From Dyadobacter luteus (GTDB lineage: Bacteria; Bacteroidota; Bacteroidia; Cytophagales; Spirosomataceae), in assembly GCF_003383615.1 (NCBI RefSeq), contig NZ_QNUL01000020.1:1-64000 (forward strand): a DNA stretch of 64,000 nucleotides. The letters run 5' to 3'. The notes beneath the pieces are model-generated. The model made no database searches. It was not told where the DNA came from and worked only from the letters and a program-made list of their open reading frames with translations. The first letter of the stretch is position 1; each line of letters starts with the position of its first letter. A program made the translations under genes and the position numbers. Positions 28,194-37,588 of the stretch are shown here, one piece after another.

Positions 28194-29093
28194 ATGAAAC
28201 CAACACTTTTAATTCTGGCCGCAGGAATGGGTAGCCGTTATGGCGGTATCAAACAACTTGATCAGTTCGGCCCTAATGGCGAGACGATTATCGATTATTC
28301 TTTGTTTGATGCTATTCGTGCGGGTTTTGGCAAGGTAGTTTTTATTGTCCGTGAAGAAATTCGCGAAAGTTCGGAAGCACTTTTTGCTCCTAAACTAAAA
28401 GGTAAAATTGATTTCGATTTTGCAATTCAGGGTATACAATCCTATGTTCCGGAGGATCTGGGAAAGGTAGAGCGAGTGAAACCATGGGGAACGGGTCATG
28501 CTACACTTTGTGCGTGGGAGCAAACAGATACTCCTTTTGCAGTAATCAACGCTGATGATTTTTATGGAAGAGAGGCATTTCAAACGATGGCTGATTTCCT
28601 GACCAATGACAAAAATGAGAATCAGCATGCAATGATTGGCTATGAACTGAAACGTACACTTTCAGAAAACGGAACAGTTTCAAGAGGGGTATGTATTGAA
28701 AGAGAAGATCACAATCTCGAATCGGTAGTAGAGCGGACTAAAATATTTGAAAAAGACGGTACAATCTATTTTGAAGAAGATGACCAGTTGACGGAACTGG
28801 CTCCTGAAACACCGGTTTCCATGAACTTCTGGGGCTTTAAGCCATCCATGTTTCCAATTACGAAGGACCTGTTTGAGGTGTATGCAAGAGAAAATCTGAA
28901 TACGCCGAAAGCGGAGTTTTATATCCCGACAGTGATGTCTCATATTATTAAAAGCGGACTGGGTGACTGCCGCGTATTCCGCAGTCAGTCTGACTGGTTT
29001 GGCGTAACCTATCCTGAGGATAAACCAACTGTACAAGCTGCATTGACTCCTTTGCATGAGAATGGGGTTTATCCTGCTAAGCTTTGGGAGTAG
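28194..29093 (+). CDS. Sugar-phosphate nucleotidyltransferase
   Basis: About 299 aa. The N-terminal LLILAAGMGSRYGGIKQLD is the nucleotide-binding signature of NDP-sugar pyrophosphorylases (GxGxRxx...K). Later AVINADDFYGREAF holds the metal-binding Asp. The family is annotated as UTP-glucose-1-phosphate uridylyltransferase-like in Bacteroidota; substrate not determined. I use the second ATG (28194), though 28191 is equally possible. A REP-like element follows the gene immediately. Confidence 0.85.
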   Translation: MKPTLLILAAGMGSRYGGIKQLDQFGPNGETIIDYSLFDAIRAGFGKVVFIVREEIRESSEALFAPKLKGKIDFDFAIQGIQSYVPEDLGKVERVKPWGTGHATLCAWEQTDTPFAVINADDFYGREAFQTMADFLTNDKNENQHAMIGYELKRTLSENGTVSRGVCIEREDHNLESVVERTKIFEKDGTIYFEEDDQLTELAPETPVSMNFWGFKPSMFPITKDLFEVYARENLNTPKAEFYIPTVMSHIIKSGLGDCRVFRSQSDWFGVTYPEDKPTVQAALTPLHENGVYPAKLWE

Positions 29094-29114
29094 TTATTTT
29101 TTGATCAGGGCGTT

Positions 29115-29222
29115 CCGGTCTGAACAGCGATCGCTGGTCTGCACGGAAGAATTAGGTAGTGTTGCTTTTGAACGTTGCGTAATTACCGTTCAGCCTGACT
29201 TCGTCATGCAGACCGGGTCGCG
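29115..29222. repeat. REP/BIME-like element, left copy
   Basis: Element bounded by CCGGTCTGAAC at the left and GCAGACCGGGTCGCG at the right. Its two ends are imperfect inverted copies (GGTCTGCACGGA against CCGTTCAG...GCAGACCGG). A shortened near-identical copy lies at 29887-29977, in the same orientation, on the other side of the RAYT gene. Both share the stretch ATTACCGTTCAGCCTGACTT. Confidence 0.8.
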
Positions 29223-29279
29223 TAATGTTACCTATTATCAAGTCTCCGTCTCATCACAACATTCCCAACTTGTGATGAG

Positions 29280-29870
29280 ATGAACTTTGAAATACACAAA
29301 GTCTACCACGTTTACAATCGTGGTAATCAGCGCCAAATCATTTTCTTTGATGACAATGACTATCTCTTATTTATTCGTAAAATGAGAGAACAGATTTTGC
29401 CGGTAAGCAATCTATTGGCATGGTGTCTAATGCCAAATCACTTTCATTTGATGATTCATGTAACTGAGAAGGGATGTCAAAATCGTATTTCAGGAACCAA
29501 TGAAATATCAGAACTGAGTTACAGATTAGGTATTTTATTGAGTAGTTACACCACTACCACTGTGATCAATAATAGCAGAGGGATCAGTGGCAGTTTATTT
29601 CAGAAAAGAACAAAGTCAAAGCTGATTCATGATCAGGAATATATGGTGAGGTGCATGCACTACATTCATCAGAATCCTTTCGTTGCGGGTTTATCAGAGA
29701 ACAAATTGGAACATTGGAAATATTCTTCCTTTCCTGATTATGCTGGATTCAGGAAAGGAAGTCTCTGTAATAAAAACCTATTGTTTGAATTGACAGATTA
29801 CGATGCACACAGCTTTATGAAGGATAGTTATGATGTGCTTGGGGGTGATGTGGTTAAGTTGTTTTATTAA
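29280..29870 (+). CDS. REP-associated tyrosine transposase (RAYT, Y1_Tnp)
   Basis: 196 aa of the IS200-like Y1 transposase family: HVYNRGNQRQIIFFDD near the N-terminus, then AWCLMPNHFHLMIHV with the HuH motif (HFH), and CMHYIHQNPFVAG in the C-terminal part. RAYTs are domesticated single-strand transposases that act on REP palindromes in their surroundings. Here the gene is flanked by two REP-like copies, 57 bp upstream and 16 bp downstream, so element and enzyme probably belong together. A Tyr in the third conserved block, seen as YMVRCMHYIH, could be the nucleophile region; exact assignment needs alignment. Confidence 0.92.
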   Translation: MNFEIHKVYHVYNRGNQRQIIFFDDNDYLLFIRKMREQILPVSNLLAWCLMPNHFHLMIHVTEKGCQNRISGTNEISELSYRLGILLSSYTTTTVINNSRGISGSLFQKRTKSKLIHDQEYMVRCMHYIHQNPFVAGLSENKLEHWKYSSFPDYAGFRKGSLCNKNLLFELTDYDAHSFMKDSYDVLGGDVVKLFY

Positions 29871-29886
29871 AACGCAACTGCGCAAT

Positions 29887-29977
29887 CCGGTCTGAACACC
29901 GATAGCTGGTCTGCACGGAAAATTAAGCAATGTGCAATTACCGTTCAGCCTGACTTCGTCATGCAGACCGGGTCGCG
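29887..29977. repeat. REP/BIME-like element, right copy
   Basis: Shorter copy of the element at 29115-29222, with the same ends (CCGGTCTGAAC and GCAGACCGGGTCGCG) but about 17 bp missing from the middle. It runs almost into the 3' end of the convergent GDSL hydrolase gene, whose stop is at 29987. Confidence 0.8.
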
Positions 29978-29986
29978 CAGGCCGGG

Positions 29987-30664
29987 TCATTTCTGAACCA
30001 AAGCCTCCATCATCCTCTCCGCTAAAAACTTATTGCCATCGTCTGTCAGGTGAACGCGGTCTGAAGTCAGGATTCCTTTTTCTTTATTCTCAGGATTATT
30101 TTTCAGGAGGTAGTCGCCAAAAGCCTTTCTCAGATCGCAAACCTGTACATTATTTTTTGTCGCAATGTCTCTGATTAGTTTTGAATAGTAGTTCAAATCT
30201 CCATCCTGCGCGTTCGAATTATCGTTTCTCTCTCCTATGACTGTCGGTGTACAAACAATCACCCGAATATTCTGTGCCTTCATTTTACGAATCAGCGCAT
30301 CATAAAACTTAACATACTTGTCAGCATCCGTTCCCGTACCGTGAGACGTTTTATGCCATACGTCATTGATACCTACATAAATAAAAACCACATCCGGTTT
30401 TTTTGAAAGAACATCATCTTCTAGTCTCAGGTAGAGATCGTATACTTTATTGCCCCCTATACCGGCACCGGCAAGTTCGTATTGAGCCGATTTTCCATTT
30501 GCTTTCAGCATTTCTGTCATTTTGGTAATATAACCAGTGGGGCCGACTCCCGCTTGTGTGATAGAATCACCGAAGAAAATGACTTTAAGTGGTTTATCCT
30601 GACGCATAGCAAGTAAAGGAAGTGCTATTAGTGCGATCTGAATCAGCTTATAAAAGCGTTGCAT
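29987..30664 (-). CDS. SGNH/GDSL-type esterase
   Basis: 225 aa with an N-terminal signal peptide (LIQIALIALPLLA). The four SGNH blocks are visible: FFGDSITQ (Ser nucleophile), GAGIGG (Gly), YVGINDVW (Asn) and DRVHLTDDG (Asp-His). It is likely a periplasmic or secreted carbohydrate esterase or lipase; substrate unknown. The 3' end abuts the right REP-like element. Confidence 0.9.
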   Translation of the reverse strand: MQRFYKLIQIALIALPLLAMRQDKPLKVIFFGDSITQAGVGPTGYITKMTEMLKANGKSAQYELAGAGIGGNKVYDLYLRLEDDVLSKKPDVVFIYVGINDVWHKTSHGTGTDADKYVKFYDALIRKMKAQNIRVIVCTPTVIGERNDNSNAQDGDLNYYSKLIRDIATKNNVQVCDLRKAFGDYLLKNNPENKEKGILTSDRVHLTDDGNKFLAERMMEALVQK

Positions 30665-30745
30665 AAAAATGTGAGTTTAGTTTTTGAAAAAAGACGTATG
30701 CTATGAAAAGTTACCCTGAGTGAATATGAATAGATGAAATGTGGC

Positions 30746-31639
30746 TTAATTGCTTATCGGACGAATGGTGCGATGGTCGGGGAGGTATGAGACAGTGAAA
30801 TGCCTGCCCGGATGCAGATGCTCTGCCTCCTGTTCCGACAAATCAAAAATGTGCATTTTATAGTTGATCAGCGCATGTATCCGAACTGCTTCGTGCAAAC
30901 TGGTCCGGGACAGAACCTCGCCGTGTAGTACAAGGTCCTTGTTATTGTGCTGCTCTTTAATGTAAACGTCTGCCGGCGTGCCGAAGCTGTCAAGCTTTCC
31001 TTCCTTAAGTATTGCAACATGATCTGCCAGCCGAAAAATTTCGCTCAGATCGTGCGTTACAATAATCATTGTGAAGCCGAACTTTTGATGGAATTTTAAA
31101 AGTAACTCCTGCAAATTTTCCCGCATGGAAGCGTCCAAAGCCGAAAGTGGTTCGTCAAGCAATAGCACGTCGGGTTTGCGAACCAGCGCTCTTGCCAAGG
31201 CTACCCGCTGTTGTTGTCCTCCGGATAATTGAAATGGCTTCCGATTTGCCAGTTCTTTTAATCCGACAGCGAAGAGTAATTCATGAATAATTCCGGTATC
31301 TCCGCCTTTCGGTAAAGCAAATAAGAGATTTTCTTCTACCGTAAGATGTGGAAAAAGCGCGTAATCCTGAAAAACAAAACCTATACTCCTATTCTGAACT
31401 GGAATATTCACCCGACTCTCCGTATTCAGCCATTCCGATTCCTTAAATCCTATATATCCTGTATCGGGCTTTGTAAGACCTGCTATTTGTCTGAGTAACG
31501 TTGTTTTTCCTGATCCTGATGGTCCGGTAACAGCCAGAATACTTCCGATTGGAAAAGAGATGGCTACTTCCATTGGCAAAATACCACTGGCGGTATGCAA
31601 GCTGTGAGTGATATCAATTTCAAGCAGTTCTTCGGACAC
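30746..31639 (-). CDS. modC: Molybdate ABC transporter ATP-binding protein
   Basis: About 297 aa from a GTG start at 31639, which overlaps the end of modB by 20 bp; a start at 31684 would give a hydrophobic N-terminus that is really modB sequence in another frame. Walker A is GPSGSGKTTLL, the ABC signature LSGGQQQRVALARAL, and Walker B VLLLDEPLSALD, with switch His in IVTHDLSEI. A short C-terminal regulatory domain (about 60 residues, GEVLSRTSLHE...) is shaped like the TOBE/MOP part of ModC. It energises import of molybdate through ModB. Specificity is inferred from ModA next door. Confidence 0.88.
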   Translation of the reverse strand: MSEELLEIDITHSLHTASGILPMEVAISFPIGSILAVTGPSGSGKTTLLRQIAGLTKPDTGYIGFKESEWLNTESRVNIPVQNRSIGFVFQDYALFPHLTVEENLLFALPKGGDTGIIHELLFAVGLKELANRKPFQLSGGQQQRVALARALVRKPDVLLLDEPLSALDASMRENLQELLLKFHQKFGFTMIIVTHDLSEIFRLADHVAILKEGKLDSFGTPADVYIKEQHNNKDLVLHGEVLSRTSLHEAVRIHALINYKMHIFDLSEQEAEHLHPGRHFTVSYLPDHRTIRPISN

Positions 31640-32294
31640 CTCGCAATCGGTTGTTAATGGAGTAAACAATAAGCAGAATAACAAATGTGATCAGAAATAA
31701 AACAAGTGCATACTGGTTGGCAACATCGTAATGTAATGCTTCCACTTCATTATAGATGGCTACAGAGGCTACCCTGGTCACCCCCGGGATATTGCCTCCG
31801 ATCATCAATACGACTCCGAATTCTCCGACCGTGTGGGCAAAAGTGAGTACAAAGGCGGTAAGTATTGCAGGTTTGCAGTTGGGCAAAAGCACTTTCAAAA
31901 AGGTTTCCAGTTCGCCCTTTCCCAAAGTATAAGAAGCTTCCCTTAATGACTCCGGTAAGGATTGGAAACCAGCCCGTAGTGGATAAACCATGAAAGGCAA
32001 GCTATAAATGATGGATGCGATTACAAGACCGGGAAAAGAAAAAACCAACCGCAACCCGATTGTATCTTCAATGAAGGAGCCAAACCAATAGGAGGGACTG
32101 AAAGCCAGAAGTAAATAAAAACCAATCACGGATGGGGGAAGAACCAGCGGCATTCCGATCAAAGCTTCTATGATTCCCCGTGCCCTGAATTTTCCGAATG
32201 TAAGCCAATAAGCCACAGGCAGTGCCACAATCAGCAATATTGCCGATGTTATAGTTGCCAGTTTAAAAGTGAGCAATAAAGGCTGCCAATCCAT
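31620..32294 (-). CDS. modB: Molybdate ABC transporter permease
   Basis: 224 aa with five to six hydrophobic segments. It starts MDWQPLLLTFKLATITSAIL, typical of ModB. The cytoplasmic EAA-like loop for contact with ModC reads LPESLREASYTLGKGELETF. The C-terminal FAHTVGEFGVVLMIGGNIPG is a strongly conserved ModB motif. It forms the membrane channel of ModABC. The gene lies 13 bp after modA and overlaps modC, so the three are one operon. Confidence 0.93.
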   Translation of the reverse strand: MDWQPLLLTFKLATITSAILLIVALPVAYWLTFGKFRARGIIEALIGMPLVLPPSVIGFYLLLAFSPSYWFGSFIEDTIGLRLVFSFPGLVIASIIYSLPFMVYPLRAGFQSLPESLREASYTLGKGELETFLKVLLPNCKPAILTAFVLTFAHTVGEFGVVLMIGGNIPGVTRVASVAIYNEVEALHYDVANQYALVLFLITFVILLIVYSINNRLRGVRRTA

Positions 32295-32307
32295 TTTGAA
32301 TCAAAAA

Positions 32308-33060
32308 TTACTTGTATCCGTATTTTGTAAATATTGCCTTTGCTTTGGCAGAATACAGAAATTTATAGAACTGTTCACTCGTCTCCTTTTTTGGAGAGTT
32401 ATCGCTGTGACGAAGCAAAATTGCGGCCTGTTCAATCGGCTGGTATAAAGAAGAATCTACTTCGATCCAGTTACCTTTTCCTTTCATTTCGGGAGCAAGT
32501 ACAATGGATAATGCGTTGAAGCCAATTTCAGCTGTGCCTGAGGAAATATATTGAGCAGTTTGAGAGATACTTTCACCATATACCAGCTTGGTTTTGATTT
32601 GCTCAAAATCAGGACGTTTTTTCAGAAATGCCAAAGCCGCTGCGCCGTAGGGGGCAACATCGGGGTTGGGGATTGCGATTTTTTTTACATTCTCATCAGT
32701 CAGAATATCAGCTGATAACTTCTCCACGGGTAATTCTTTCGACCACATCACCAACGTACCCAAGGCATAAACGCGCGGCTTTTCCTCGGCCCCGCCTTTA
32801 TTGAAAATCTCATCAGGGTATTTGGTATCAGCCGAAACAAATACATCGAATGGTGCGCCCTCCCGGATTTGCGTAGTGAGCTTCCCTGATGAGCTGACCA
32901 CAATTTCTATCGGTTTACCTGTTTCTTTCTCAAATTCCTTTTTGATTTCCTGCATCACGTACTGGACATTAGCGGCAGTCGCGACGATGATTTTGTGGGA
33001 TGGTTTGGAACATCCGGCTGAAAGTAATAACAGAAAGAGTATATATCGGTAAAAGTTCAT
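32308..33060 (-). CDS. modA: Molybdate-binding lipoprotein
   Basis: 250 aa with a lipoprotein signal (LLLLSAGCSKPS, Cys17). The mature protein begins IIVATAANVQYVMQEIKKEF, then VVSSSGKLTTQIREGAPFDVFVSAD, the ModA oxyanion-binding strands. Later PDVAPYGAAALAFLKK is the conserved hinge motif. It captures molybdate or tungstate and delivers it to ModB. As the first gene of the operon it would be transcribed from a promoter in 33061-33277, where I did not find a convincing ModE box. Confidence 0.93.
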   Translation of the reverse strand: MNFYRYILFLLLLSAGCSKPSHKIIVATAANVQYVMQEIKKEFEKETGKPIEIVVSSSGKLTTQIREGAPFDVFVSADTKYPDEIFNKGGAEEKPRVYALGTLVMWSKELPVEKLSADILTDENVKKIAIPNPDVAPYGAAALAFLKKRPDFEQIKTKLVYGESISQTAQYISSGTAEIGFNALSIVLAPEMKGKGNWIEVDSSLYQPIEQAAILLRHSDNSPKKETSEQFYKFLYSAKAKAIFTKYGYK

Positions 33061-33277
33061 AATGCTAAATTAACAGATTAACCTCAATACACGTCTTTTA
33101 AAGCAAAAGTTGATCTTCCCTATATTACTCTCTTGGCTTTATACTTTCAGAAGCAATAGATTGCATATCCTGACACTATGTGTGTAAGGGTAAAAATCGT
33201 AAATTGCGCCCCGTTTGGCGACATGCGCAATGGTAGCGTTCCATGTTATAGCCAGACAGAATTATTTACTGATCATA

Positions 33278-34435
33278 ATGATTATAGAAACTGCACAGCG
33301 CACCCGTCAGACTTCAGAATACTACTTTTCTGTGAAGCTGGCCGAGGTACGTAAACTGATTGCGGAAGGACACGATGTGATTAATCTCGGGATTGGAAAT
33401 CCTGATATGATGCCTTCCAGTGAAACTATCGAGGCTTTATCCGAAGCGGCCCACAAATCGTTGGCGCATGGTTATCAGCCTTATACAGGTACTGTTAGTT
33501 ATCGCACCGCAATCGCAGATTTTTATAAAAGAACTTATCAGGTCGATCTGAATCCTACATCTGAAATTTTGCCTTTGATTGGCTCCAAAGAGGGGATTAC
33601 ACATATTTCTTTGACTTTTCTTGATCCGGGCGACGAAGTGCTTGTGCCGGAACTTGGTTATCCCGCCTACCGTGCTGTGAGTAAAATGGTGGGAGCAGAA
33701 GTGATTGAATATCCACTCAGAGAGGATTTTGGTTGGCAGCCCGACTGGGAAGTAATGGCTCAGCTGGTTACACCGAAGACAAAAATCATGTGGATGAACT
33801 ATCCGCACATGCCTACAGGTGCTCCTGCAACAATTGAATTGTTCGAAAAGGCAGTTGCTTTTGCCAAAGAACATAAGATTCTCTTGTGCCATGACAATCC
33901 TTATAGCCTGGTGCTGAATAAAAAAGCTCCTATAAGCTTATTGTCGGTGCAAGGAGCGAAGGAAGTTGCGATCGAGCTCAATTCTATGAGTAAGTCGCAC
34001 AATATGGCGGGTTGGCGCATGGGCTGGCTTGCTGGTGCGAAACCTTATATCGATGCGGTGTTGACGATCAAGAGTAATGTCGACTCCGGAATGTTCTGGG
34101 CTATGCAGGAAGCAGCGGCGGCGGCTCTTGGTAACAGCGATGAATGGCATAGGGAGCGTAACGCTGTATACCAGGGACGATTGGAAGCGTCCGAAGCTTT
34201 TTTGCGTACTGTGGGCTGTACCTGGGATCCTGCTCAGGAAGGAATGTTCCTTTGGGGGAAATTACCCGATTCGGTGGAGTCTGCGGAAAAGCTGGTGAAT
34301 AGTTTGCTGATAGAAAAGCACGTGTTCATAGCTCCTGGTTTCATATTCGGACCTAAGGGACAACGCTATATCAGATTGTCGCTTTGTATGCCTAAGGAGA
34401 GGATTTGGGAAGCTGTGGAGAGGATTAGGCAGTAG
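33278..34435 (+). CDS. PLP-dependent aminotransferase class I/II
   Basis: About 385 aa from the ATG at 33278; the upstream in-frame ATG at 33215 lies in what looks like promoter DNA. Fold type I features are clear: INLGIGNPDMMPS near the N-terminus, PYTGTVSYRTAIADFYK, NYPHMPTGAPA, and NSMSKSHNMAGWRMGW, where the Lys in SKS forms the aldimine with PLP. It resembles the LL-diaminopimelate/aromatic aminotransferase group. The prephenate dehydrogenase gene follows at 76 bp, which suggests it makes tyrosine or phenylalanine from prephenate-derived keto acids; this is context inference. Confidence 0.88.
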   Translation: MIIETAQRTRQTSEYYFSVKLAEVRKLIAEGHDVINLGIGNPDMMPSSETIEALSEAAHKSLAHGYQPYTGTVSYRTAIADFYKRTYQVDLNPTSEILPLIGSKEGITHISLTFLDPGDEVLVPELGYPAYRAVSKMVGAEVIEYPLREDFGWQPDWEVMAQLVTPKTKIMWMNYPHMPTGAPATIELFEKAVAFAKEHKILLCHDNPYSLVLNKKAPISLLSVQGAKEVAIELNSMSKSHNMAGWRMGWLAGAKPYIDAVLTIKSNVDSGMFWAMQEAAAAALGNSDEWHRERNAVYQGRLEASEAFLRTVGCTWDPAQEGMFLWGKLPDSVESAEKLVNSLLIEKHVFIAPGFIFGPKGQRYIRLSLCMPKERIWEAVERIRQ

Positions 34436-34510
34436 GGCAGAGGGTTTTGGGAGTTGTTGAAATATAATATTGAATTGGGGCTTTGTGAAGCCTCTCAATC
34501 GGGATAGGAA

Positions 34511-35368
34511 ATGGTTATTAGTATAATAGGTGTGGGGTTGCTTGGTGGTTCCTTTGCTTTGGGACTACGGGAAAAATACCCGCATGTAAAGTTTATAGGG
34601 GTTGATGCTTCGGTAGTCAACCAAAAAATTGCGCTTGCAAAAGGGATTGTGGATGAGATTGCTACCCTGGATGAGGCGCTGAGTATATCAGAGTTGAATG
34701 TGCTGGCTACGCCTGTGGATGTGATCAATACCTTACTTCCTGATATGCTGGACAAACTTCCGGAGGGGGCAACCATTATGGATCTTGGTTCGACCAAAGA
34801 ACTGATCTGCTCACTGGCCGACAATCATCCGAAACGTAACCAGTTCGTGGCGGTACACCCAATGGCCGGAACGGAAAACTCGGGACCGGGTGCAGCGTTT
34901 AAGGAGCTTTTGGAAAACAAAAACGTCATCATTTGCGGAAAAGAAAAAAGTCACCCCGATTCGCTTGGTTTGGTAGAGGCATTTCTGCGTGATGTAGGTA
35001 TGAAAATCCATTACATGACGCCGGTCGAACATGATCTGCATCTGGCTTATGTATCTCATTTAAGTCATATCAGTTCCTTTGCTTTGGGCCTGACTGTTCT
35101 GGACAAGGAACGCGACGAAAGAGCGATTTTTGATATGGCAAGCACTGGTTTTTCATCAACTGTAAGGCTTGCTAAAAGTTCTCCCCAAATGTGGGCGCCT
35201 ATTTTTGATCAGAATAAGCAGAATGTATCCAAAGCACTTGAGGATTATATTGAACTGCTGAAAAAGTTCAAGAATGCGATCGATGACCGGGATACTGATA
35301 CAAGTTTGTCATTTATGAACAGAGCCAATGATATTGGCCGGATTCTTGCCGGAATTGAGAAAAAATAG
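34511..35368 (+). CDS. tyrA: Prephenate dehydrogenase
   Basis: 285 aa. N-terminal Rossmann motif ISIIGVGLLGGSFALGL (GxGLxGGS), then DLGSTKELI and VHPMAGTENSGPGAA, the hallmark TyrA histidine region, and HDLHLAYVSHLSHISSFAL. It converts prephenate to 4-hydroxyphenylpyruvate with NAD(P). The preceding aminotransferase would complete tyrosine synthesis. No C-terminal ACT or chorismate mutase domain is fused. Confidence 0.93.
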   Translation: MVISIIGVGLLGGSFALGLREKYPHVKFIGVDASVVNQKIALAKGIVDEIATLDEALSISELNVLATPVDVINTLLPDMLDKLPEGATIMDLGSTKELICSLADNHPKRNQFVAVHPMAGTENSGPGAAFKELLENKNVIICGKEKSHPDSLGLVEAFLRDVGMKIHYMTPVEHDLHLAYVSHLSHISSFALGLTVLDKERDERAIFDMASTGFSSTVRLAKSSPQMWAPIFDQNKQNVSKALEDYIELLKKFKNAIDDRDTDTSLSFMNRANDIGRILAGIEKK

Positions 35369-35421
35369 ATAGAAAGTTGACTTATATGGTTAACTTTCTA
35401 CTCTAGAAAAAATAAGATGTT

Positions 35422-35991
35422 ATGGAACTGCCGTTGAAAATAAATTCCATTGCGACCTTTACTGAGGATATGTTCTTTGATCTCTGTCAGGCGAACTCGC
35501 AATTATTATTGGAAAGGGATAAGGAAGGTAATATCATAGTTATGGCCCCAACAGGATCAGATACAGGATTCTATAATTCAGACATTAATGGCCAGATCTG
35601 GCTTTGGAATCGCCATTCCAAAGCTGGTTATGTTTTTGATTCTTCTGCCGGATTCACTTTACCAGATGGATCTGTAAGATCTCCCGATGTTTCCTGGATA
35701 GCAAGAGAGCGTTGGGAAGCTATTTCGGAAACAGATCGTTTTAAGTTTGCGCCCATATGCCCGGATCTTGTGGTAGAGGTAGTTTCTGTAAATGATAATC
35801 TGTCGGATTTAAAGAGAAAAATGGAGGAGTATCTTTCCAATGGCTGCAAGCTTGGTTGGCTGATAGATCGCTACAATAAGACGGCATATATCTATCACGG
35901 CAATGGATCTACGGAAACGAAAGTAGGCAAGGATACAAAATTAAGTGGAGAGGATTTGTTAGTGGGCTTGATGGTGGATCTTCACTTTTGA
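35422..35991 (+). CDS. Uma2 family (DUF820) restriction-like nuclease
   Basis: 189 aa. Conserved Uma2 features: MAPTGSDTGFYNSDINGQIW, then GFTLPDGSVRSPDVSWI (PD), LVVEVVSVNDNLSDLKRKM (the E-x-S...D..K core) and YLSNGCKLGWLID. The PD-(D/E)xK core appears intact. The cellular role of Uma2 proteins is poorly known; they are common in Cyanobacteria and Cytophagales. It lies alone 53 bp after tyrA and ends at a strong terminator. Confidence 0.9.
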   Translation: MELPLKINSIATFTEDMFFDLCQANSQLLLERDKEGNIIVMAPTGSDTGFYNSDINGQIWLWNRHSKAGYVFDSSAGFTLPDGSVRSPDVSWIARERWEAISETDRFKFAPICPDLVVEVVSVNDNLSDLKRKMEEYLSNGCKLGWLIDRYNKTAYIYHGNGSTETKVGKDTKLSGEDLLVGLMVDLHF

Positions 35992-36010
35992 TATTATTGA
36001 CAAAGTAAAA

Positions 36011-36062
36011 AAACTGGCTGCCGGTAGAAATTATATAGTTCTACCGGCAGCCAGTTTTTTTC
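36011..36062 (+). terminator. Strong intrinsic terminator
   Basis: Perfect 18-bp stem from AACTGGCTGCC to GGCAGCCAGTT with a 9-nt loop and a run of eight T. It lies about 20 bp after the Uma2 gene stop. Confidence 0.92.
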
Positions 36063-36176
36063 TATTAGTAGCTTTCAAGAATAAGCTCCTTTTTTCTGAA
36101 TAAAGCCTATTCTAATCTTAGTGGAACCTGCGGTTATCCATAAATTTCCATCTTGCAACATGACTTTGATAAGACT

Positions 36177-37498
36177 ATGAAGGGATTTAAATTTTTGCCG
36201 TTGCTATTGCTCATTTTTTTGCTGAGTTGTGAGAATAAAGAGAGCAAGCGGATAAGCTTACCTTTTGAATATCGAGAGGGTTATGGTCCGTTCATTCCTG
36301 GATGGTCAATTCTAAATGGAGAGCGGAAAGGAAATCCGGAGGAGGATGAATGGCTACGTATCAAACTGCTCGTCAAAAATATTCCAAAAGGGTGGTCTCA
36401 TGTAAAAAGGGAACAAGTGTGGCTTGATGGCCGTCAGCTAGTATATCAGAATTACAAACAAGGGAAATTAAGTAAAGCATTTTATGAAGGGTTACAGAAA
36501 TCATGGAACTGGGTTCCCGATGAAAAGAATTTGTCTGCATCGCCGATAAAAAGTTCGGTTTACGTGATTTGGGGTGTAGATCGGGACGGGAATTGGGTTG
36601 GGATGGTTGACACGAATAATAATCTTGATTTTGGAGATGAAAAGCCATTTTACCCGGAAGTGATAGTGGATAATAGTGTGGATAGTTTTAAAAAATACAC
36701 CGAACCTTTGATGGTAAGCTATGAGAAGATGCGTAATGGAAAGGTTGTAACGGTTCAGGTACCAATGCTGATCAGGCAACTTCGTGGAGAAATTTCCCCA
36801 GATTCGCGTCAAGTAAGCTCACTATCAATGGAAAGGAGTTTGAGATTCTTATTTCTTCAGGCTTTAACAATGCAAATTTTGAAAGGACTAAAATCGTTAT
36901 CGCTCCTACGAAAATAGAGGAGGTGAATCTGGATAACAGTGATTTGACCGAAGTGAATCAGATAATAACCCTGGGGAATATGTTAGGTGGTAAAAAATAT
37001 AAAAACCTGGGAGTCGACTGGTATAACGAGGTTCTGACATTGGAGGGGTTTGATCCTGATGATACAAAAAATGAATATCTTATTCAGGTAGGAAATATGT
37101 TGGAGCCGTTTGAGGCGAAGGAGTTTTTATCACAAAACAATATTACGTCAGATTCATTGAAAGGGAAATATGTGTTCATCGATTTTTGGGGAACAGGGTG
37201 CCGGGGGTGTGTGGCTACTATGCCTAAGCTCAACGAAATCTATAAAAAGATTGATAAAATGCAGGTTGCATTTATTGGAATAGCAATCGACGGACCGGTT
37301 GCACTAAAAAAAGGAATTGGTAAATACCAGATTCAATTCCCGCAAATACGATCCGATTCTGTAAATAAATTGTTTGAGAAATATAAAGTTACTGGCATCC
37401 CTACCAGCATTTTGCTCGATAGGGAAGGGAGGATTTTGGATATGAACCTAAGTCCGGAAGAGTTGGAGGACAAGTTGAAGGAACTATTAGTCCATTAA
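36177..37498 (+). pseudogene. Frameshifted TlpA-type thioredoxin lipoprotein
   Basis: One protein split over two frames. The first runs from ATG 36177 (lipoprotein signal FKFLPLLLLIFLLSCEN, Cys18) and loses coherence after residues near VPMLIRQL, ending at 36917. The other frame is coherent from about 36800 (KLTINGKEFEILISSGF...) through 37498. It contains the thioredoxin active site DFWGTGCRGCVATMP and cis-Pro strand VTGIPTSILLDREG. A single missing base around the CCCC at 36797-36799 would restore about 440 codons. The zero-frame codons there do not form a standard slippery heptamer, so a mutation or a base-call error is more likely than programmed frameshifting. The second part could also be read alone from GTG 36923. 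Confidence 0.75.
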
Positions 37499-37528
37499 AT
37501 TTCCTGATATAAGAATAAGATAGGTCAA

Positions 37529-37571
37529 AAAAGTAACCGACAGGGAATTAACTGCTGTCGGCTACTTTTTT
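37529..37571. terminator. Bidirectional terminator
   Basis: 13-bp stem AAGTAACCGACAG / CTGTCGGCTACTT with one mismatch, A-run on the left and T-run on the right. It lies between the convergent TlpA and GH109 genes and can serve both. Confidence 0.85.
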
Positions 37572-37588
37572 GTCTTTTTTAAACTAAA

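Noticed and set aside
33061..33277. ModE-type operator or molybdenum cofactor riboswitch upstream of modA
   Set aside because: No convincing palindrome or conserved riboswitch core was visible.
36770..36815. Programmed -1 frameshift in the TlpA gene
   Set aside because: AAATTTC and TTTCCCC occur, but not in the zero-frame phase needed for slippage. A mutation or read error is simpler.
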